Position numbers and translations under genes: made by a program
Part shown: piece after piece, positions 60,358 through 64,000 of the stretch
How positions within the stretch are numbered: the stretch's first letter is position 1
How the letters are laid out: each line of letters begins with the position of its first letter
Notes under the pieces: model-generated
Databases searched by the model: none
What the model was told of the DNA's origin: nothing
What the model saw: only the letters and a program-made list of their open reading frames with translations
Assembly (NCBI RefSeq): GCF_000420625.1
Contig: NZ_ATVH01000014.1
Span: 248,001-312,000, forward strand
Length of the DNA: 64,000 bases
Source of the DNA: Fodinicurvata sediminis DSM 21159
GTDB lineage: Bacteria > Pseudomonadota > Alphaproteobacteria > Kiloniellales > DSM-21159
Reading direction: 5' to 3'

Positions 60358-60383
60358 ATATAATATTTTTTTGCATATTATAT
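60358..60383. terminator. A/T hairpin between convergent genes
   Basis: TATAATAT and ATATTATA arms with a T6GC loop lie just after the methyltransferase stop. All-A/T stem, so weak, but placed where convergent transcripts should end. Confidence 0.3.
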
Positions 60384-60414
60384 TTAAGAAGCATAGACCT
60401 GCACTTCTTTCTTA

Positions 60415-62391
60415 TTAATTTAAAACTTCAACCATATCTGAGTGCGTAGCTGAAAGAGACAACAAGCTTTTAGCTAAGGTGCTTGAGCTTTCTCTCAGTG
60501 TAATAACCAATGTATCAATTGGCCTTGTAAGAGGGATCATGCAAGCTCTCCAAGCGAGGATTTCTGCATAAGAGTCAAGATCCGAGGAAACTAGCTCTTG
60601 CTGTGTTGCCAGCTTCTTGCCTCCAGATTTCTTTAATTCCCAGAATTCATCAAGTCCATCCAACACAACTGCCCATCCCTCAAGCCCTCGGCAGGATTCG
60701 TACTGCACAATCCGCATCGCCTCTGCTGAGCGAGGGAATTGACGCCTTGTACTCACATCAACCCCATCCCAAACATTCCAACCACTTGCATTAAAAGATT
60801 CCGCAAGCCTACTGTATCGACCTTCTCTCGCTTCAATAACCCCCGAGGGCGGTACGCAGTGAAGAAGGTCAATGGGCATATTCCCGGCCTCAAGAGATGA
60901 AGATAATATCGATCTTTGTAACTTCGTTTTGTCCCTGTAATCGCCCATAATGATCATTATACGCCCGCCAACAGCATCACGGTTCGTCGAAATACGCCAC
61001 TGGAGGCCTGCTTCCTCAGCGACGATGTTGGCAAAAGAGCATAGGTTAGATTTCATCCGTAGGCCTGTCTCGAGATAACGATGTCCTAACTTTGGTTGTC
61101 CAGACACGGAGGATTTCCAATTGGTTGGCGCGCCACGAACCAATTGCTCAATTCCATCTGCAAGGGATATTGAACTGCCACCATACAGATGACATAGCAG
61201 GTCAGCTTCTGCCTGCGGCCAGTCTTGAGCTTCGTCTATCAGGATGGCGTCATAATCAAATTGTAGAAAGTCAGATGCCTTGGCATCTACAATATCAGAA
61301 GAACTTATTGCCTCTTCCCTTAGGAACCTAAGAGCTTCGCGACATTGCTCCTCGTAGTCAGCTTGTTCCAGTTCACCTTCCTCCATCACACCAAGCCTCT
61401 TGAGCCAAGCATACATAAAGGACATCACTGTCCGGATACGGATTCCGCCTCCATCACCTTCACCGGGAATAGTCATAAGGGCCAATGTCCGCTGAATATC
61501 AGCAGCTAGCGCAGTATTATAAGTAAGGACTAAGCATCTCTTTCCTTGTTGTAAGAATGCCTCATAGGCTGATTGCAAAAGCAAGATGGTTTTGCCGGTT
61601 CCTCCATGCCCCCGCAAATGGACTCGATGCTCACCAAGAAGTTGTCCTAGTTTCTTCGCTTCTGTTGGACGTGCCGCTAGTCTATCCATTCGCTTACGAT
61701 CAAGGCGTGATGGCATCAGGGGTTGGAAGAGCCCATCATTCAGTACGAGATCCATAACGCCTTCATCGGCCGAACTAATTACATATTCTTTCCCTGATTT
61801 GCGAATACCATTGACAGAAGCCATCGCTACCAAAAGGCTCGTAGCATCAAAATGGGCCGGCACAGCCCCTGCTGCAGGCTGGATGCGCCCACGCGTTTTC
61901 GGCAGTTGGTCGATCCCCCTCAACAGTAGGCAACGGTATATCCACGGATTTGCAGCTGTTACATCACGAAGATGCTCTAAGAGTGAATATCTTTGGGCTT
62001 CATTTTGTTCGGTTGCACTCTTCCACATAGCGCCATACCGGACTGAAACGCCCCCTGCTTCGATCATTATGTCCTCGGCAGGATGATCTTTTACTTCGAT
62101 AGAAGCAATGAACGAGCGGACTCTGATCTTGGCTCCTAATATTCGATTACCTTCAGCATCATAAACCGTCCTAGTTGGAACTATATAGCGTGGCTTCCGG
62201 AAGCACCCCACTACCACAACATCTAAGTCGCTAACTTTATGACCAGAAAGCTTAACTGCAGCAGCAATCTTAATATGATCCTCATCAGTCGAGGTAGTAT
62301 CGATTTCAGGCCAGATGCCAACAAGCGCATCTTTTACTGTTAATGCAGACTCAAATTCTGCCGTTCCCTCGGGACCCAATATTTCAATCAT
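60415..62391 (-). CDS. NERD-like nuclease fused to UvrD-type superfamily 1 helicase
   Basis: 658 residues. Residues about 50-145 resemble a NERD nuclease: D57 in SDLDVVVVGC, then IASIEVKDHPAED (E99, K101) and later WKSATEQNEAQRYSLLEHLR. Residues about 250-640 are a UvrD/Rep-like ATPase: Walker A GHGGTGKTILL (261-271), YNTALAADIQRTL, Walker B DYDAILIDEAQDWPQAE (380-394), and C-terminal RIVQYESCRGLEGWAVVLDG, the last motif. The 2B domain looks short. Its start overlaps the DUF1998 gene stop by 4 bases (ATGA), so the two are made together. Not a DrmA-type superfamily 2 helicase. Confidence 0.8.
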   Translation of the reverse strand: MIEILGPEGTAEFESALTVKDALVGIWPEIDTTSTDEDHIKIAAAVKLSGHKVSDLDVVVVGCFRKPRYIVPTRTVYDAEGNRILGAKIRVRSFIASIEVKDHPAEDIMIEAGGVSVRYGAMWKSATEQNEAQRYSLLEHLRDVTAANPWIYRCLLLRGIDQLPKTRGRIQPAAGAVPAHFDATSLLVAMASVNGIRKSGKEYVISSADEGVMDLVLNDGLFQPLMPSRLDRKRMDRLAARPTEAKKLGQLLGEHRVHLRGHGGTGKTILLLQSAYEAFLQQGKRCLVLTYNTALAADIQRTLALMTIPGEGDGGGIRIRTVMSFMYAWLKRLGVMEEGELEQADYEEQCREALRFLREEAISSSDIVDAKASDFLQFDYDAILIDEAQDWPQAEADLLCHLYGGSSISLADGIEQLVRGAPTNWKSSVSGQPKLGHRYLETGLRMKSNLCSFANIVAEEAGLQWRISTNRDAVGGRIMIIMGDYRDKTKLQRSILSSSLEAGNMPIDLLHCVPPSGVIEAREGRYSRLAESFNASGWNVWDGVDVSTRRQFPRSAEAMRIVQYESCRGLEGWAVVLDGLDEFWELKKSGGKKLATQQELVSSDLDSYAEILAWRACMIPLTRPIDTLVITLRESSSTLAKSLLSLSATHSDMVEVLN

Positions 62392-64000
62392 GAGCGTAAT
62401 CTCAAGAAATACGCAGCAGTTCGCGATGAGAATTCCCTTACATCCGCAAACTCTGCCTCTATCCCTTGATCAAGTCGCAGCTCATCGCGCGCTTCTAACT
62501 GGCGCTCTTGGAGAAAACCAGGTCCAGTATGCCAAAGGGGGTGCCCCAAGATTAGAGCCCTATTCCCAGAAATAAGTGCCGGAAGCTCAGCGAAGTAGTG
62601 GAGCGAAACATTCATTCCCGCATTTTGGCAAAAATCCAAGAATGCCCTCACAGATGAATCTTCCGCTCCGTCCAACCAGCGTGATTCATCAAGGGGGTTT
62701 CCAAGAACGATATCAGCCATGTCCAAGGACAACCGCCAATCAAGCATTCCATGGCTAAACCTATTCCCGTAATTTCGTAAACAATCAGGACACGACCGAT
62801 CACAATCCTTTGCATGTGCAGGGTCTTGCCATTTTGGAGCAACAGAGGCGTAAAACTTCTCTATCGCTGATCTCATATTCTTTGGATGTGCAGCCCAGCG
62901 AGCATAACCTGCACCGTTCTCCAACGCATCCGCGACGAAAACTTGTTCCGTTTTGCAATCTCCTACAGCGAAAAATTGCCGGCCAACTCTGAATTCGCCT
63001 GGATCAACATCCAACGCCGTAGCCAATGAAAGCTTCAGGAACTCGGCAAATGAGGCGATTGCAGGCCGGGCCGAGGGTTGGCCGATTACGTCAAGCACGC
63101 CTTGCTTACCTATTTCTTCGGCGCCTGATATATGAAAACTCAGCACATCGGTCGTAAAAACAGCACCTATAGCTCCTTTATCGAAGGGTGTAGCAGCTGG
63201 GGCGTTATTCCAAGGCCCTGAATCTCGATAAAACCTCGGGTCACGAACCGAAACACGATCATGACTTTCTTGGAAGAACTCATATAAACTTCCCCCATTA
63301 TCATTAACTATAGCGACTGGCCCAACTCCTAAGGCAAGCTTCATAGGGCCGCAGCTCTCACCTCCATACTCCTGTTGGAACGCTCGTACGGGCGGGGGAA
63401 GTGCAGGTCCACGCTGCCTTTGACCATCATAATCCCGTGGCTTGCTGGACGAGAGGAATCCTCTGGGCTGGTAAAGCGGGAAAGGTTGTGATGGTTCCCT
63501 ACAAATCGAGCAAGTAGTATCCCCACCATGCGTTATGGTCGAGCAGCCGGGATTCGTACATCGGCTATAGAGCATGGGCTTTCCCAATGGTTCAGGCTCA
63601 TTATCAACACCCCTGTAGGTGTCCCGCTTAAACACAAAACCACAAGCAGTATGCAGGCGCTTATCTTTTGGAATTTCTGAGCCTGGCGCAAATGCCCAAA
63701 CTGCATGGTCAAGGGGGCGGTCACTTACAATAGCCTCCTCCACACTATTGCGACGCTCATCTTGAAAAAGGCTCCGCACTTGTGTCGGAAAACCGAACAT
63801 CGGCAATATCCCTCCAACCGCAAGCCGGTGACTTAATTCACCCTGTATGAAACGACCGTCTTCAACGATGGAGTCGATACGTTTGGGAAGCTCTTCTCTT
63901 ACGTAATTGGTAAGGCTTTCTTTTTCCCCGTTCAGTTTGGTGTAGGCAGCGAGACGGTTAACAACATGCTCAACTTCATCAGATGAAGAAAGCCAGTTAA
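62388..64000 (-). CDS. DUF1998-domain protein (start beyond window)
   Basis: The frame is open to the right edge, so the visible 536 residues are a C-terminal part; a TTG at 63806 is not a real start because the upstream codons (EDGRFIQGELSHRLAVGG) are protein-like. LPMFGFPTQVRSLF precedes a zinc-ribbon-like cysteine set (SRCTNPGCSTI and CSICREP), and the C-terminus has the DUF1998 core with ALENGAGYARWAA and the ligand set CDRSCPDCLRNYGN. DUF1998 is the DrmB-type domain; it also ends very large superfamily 2 helicases. Which of these applies needs the sequence to the right. It is the upstream, first gene of the coupled pair. Confidence 0.85.
   Translation of the reverse strand, partial: NWLSSSDEVEHVVNRLAAYTKLNGEKESLTNYVREELPKRIDSIVEDGRFIQGELSHRLAVGGILPMFGFPTQVRSLFQDERRNSVEEAIVSDRPLDHAVWAFAPGSEIPKDKRLHTACGFVFKRDTYRGVDNEPEPLGKPMLYSRCTNPGCSTITHGGDTTCSICREPSQPFPLYQPRGFLSSSKPRDYDGQRQRGPALPPPVRAFQQEYGGESCGPMKLALGVGPVAIVNDNGGSLYEFFQESHDRVSVRDPRFYRDSGPWNNAPAATPFDKGAIGAVFTTDVLSFHISGAEEIGKQGVLDVIGQPSARPAIASFAEFLKLSLATALDVDPGEFRVGRQFFAVGDCKTEQVFVADALENGAGYARWAAHPKNMRSAIEKFYASVAPKWQDPAHAKDCDRSCPDCLRNYGNRFSHGMLDWRLSLDMADIVLGNPLDESRWLDGAEDSSVRAFLDFCQNAGMNVSLHYFAELPALISGNRALILGHPLWHTGPGFLQERQLEARDELRLDQGIEAEFADVREFSSRTAAYFLRLRS

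Noticed and set aside
63725-63806. TTG at 63806 as start of the DUF1998 gene
   Set aside because: The frame is open upstream with protein-like sequence to the window edge.

Overview
The window is alphaproteobacterial chromosomal DNA. It is GC-rich over about 57 kb, then changes abruptly to AT-richer DNA for the last 7 kb. The alphaproteobacterial call rests on the dcw gene order followed by bamD-recN-ligA, a long-linker FtsZ, a DUF3126-like protein, a TerB/J-domain membrane-anchored protein and a PAS_5-like protein. Genus cannot be fixed from the sequence; a halotolerant Rhodospirillales/Rhodovibrionaceae type is only a guess.

Region 1 (1-23.6 kb, minus strand) is a complete division and cell-wall cluster in transcription order: mraZ, rsmH, ftsL, ftsI, murE, murF, mraY, murD, ftsW, murG, murC, murB, ddl, ftsQ, ftsA, ftsZ, then bamD, recN and ligA. 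Most junctions are 4-base ATGA overlaps. ligA runs off the left edge. lpxC, often found between ftsZ and bamD in relatives, is absent there; a GC hairpin sits in its place. Upstream of mraZ is a 10-bp-periodic TGGG array that fits MraZ operator boxes, plus a GTTC-N7-GTTC site of the alphaproteobacterial LexA type.

Region 2 (23.8-31.8 kb) holds rnpB with a clear promoter, a peptidoglycan amidase, an EamA permease, an Uup-like ABC-F ATPase, a TerB/J-domain protein, DUF3126, a 3-hydroxyisobutyrate dehydrogenase-family enzyme and gamma-glutamyltransferase.

Region 3 (31.8-39.9 kb) holds an autotransporter with a zinc-protease motif, a tautomerase/TusA pair, a small OmpA-like protein, and a compact set that is the best candidate for an undescribed system: an ATP-grasp ligase, a Tat-signal peptide whose 56-residue mature part is 30% arginine in SR/RS repeats, an HPr-kinase-like protein fused to a PqqD-like domain, and a small c-type cytochrome.

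Region 4 (40-47.1 kb) looks like a stress or low-oxygen module: Host_attach protein, Hsp20, a Cys-rich Crp/Fnr regulator, a P2-type cation ATPase, a phasin with a small HTH partner, a phosphoribosyltransferase and a PAS protein.

Region 5 (47.3-57.2 kb) holds a GMC oxidoreductase, a glutaredoxin-MauE-like membrane fusion, and a divergent LysR plus ABC importer (ATPase, two permeases, binding protein) followed by a GpdQ-like phosphodiesterase and a HAD phosphatase, suggesting uptake and dephosphorylation of a phosphodiester such as a glycerophosphodiester.

Region 6 (57.2-64 kb) is an acquired island beginning at or inside the 3' end of the HAD gene. It contains insertion-sequence debris (a broken IS5-type transposase), a Vsr endonuclease, a C5-cytosine methyltransferase and, convergent to them, a coupled operon of a NERD-UvrD helicase fusion and a DUF1998 protein that runs off the right edge. 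The set resembles a class 2 DISARM-like anti-phage locus with an unusual effector.
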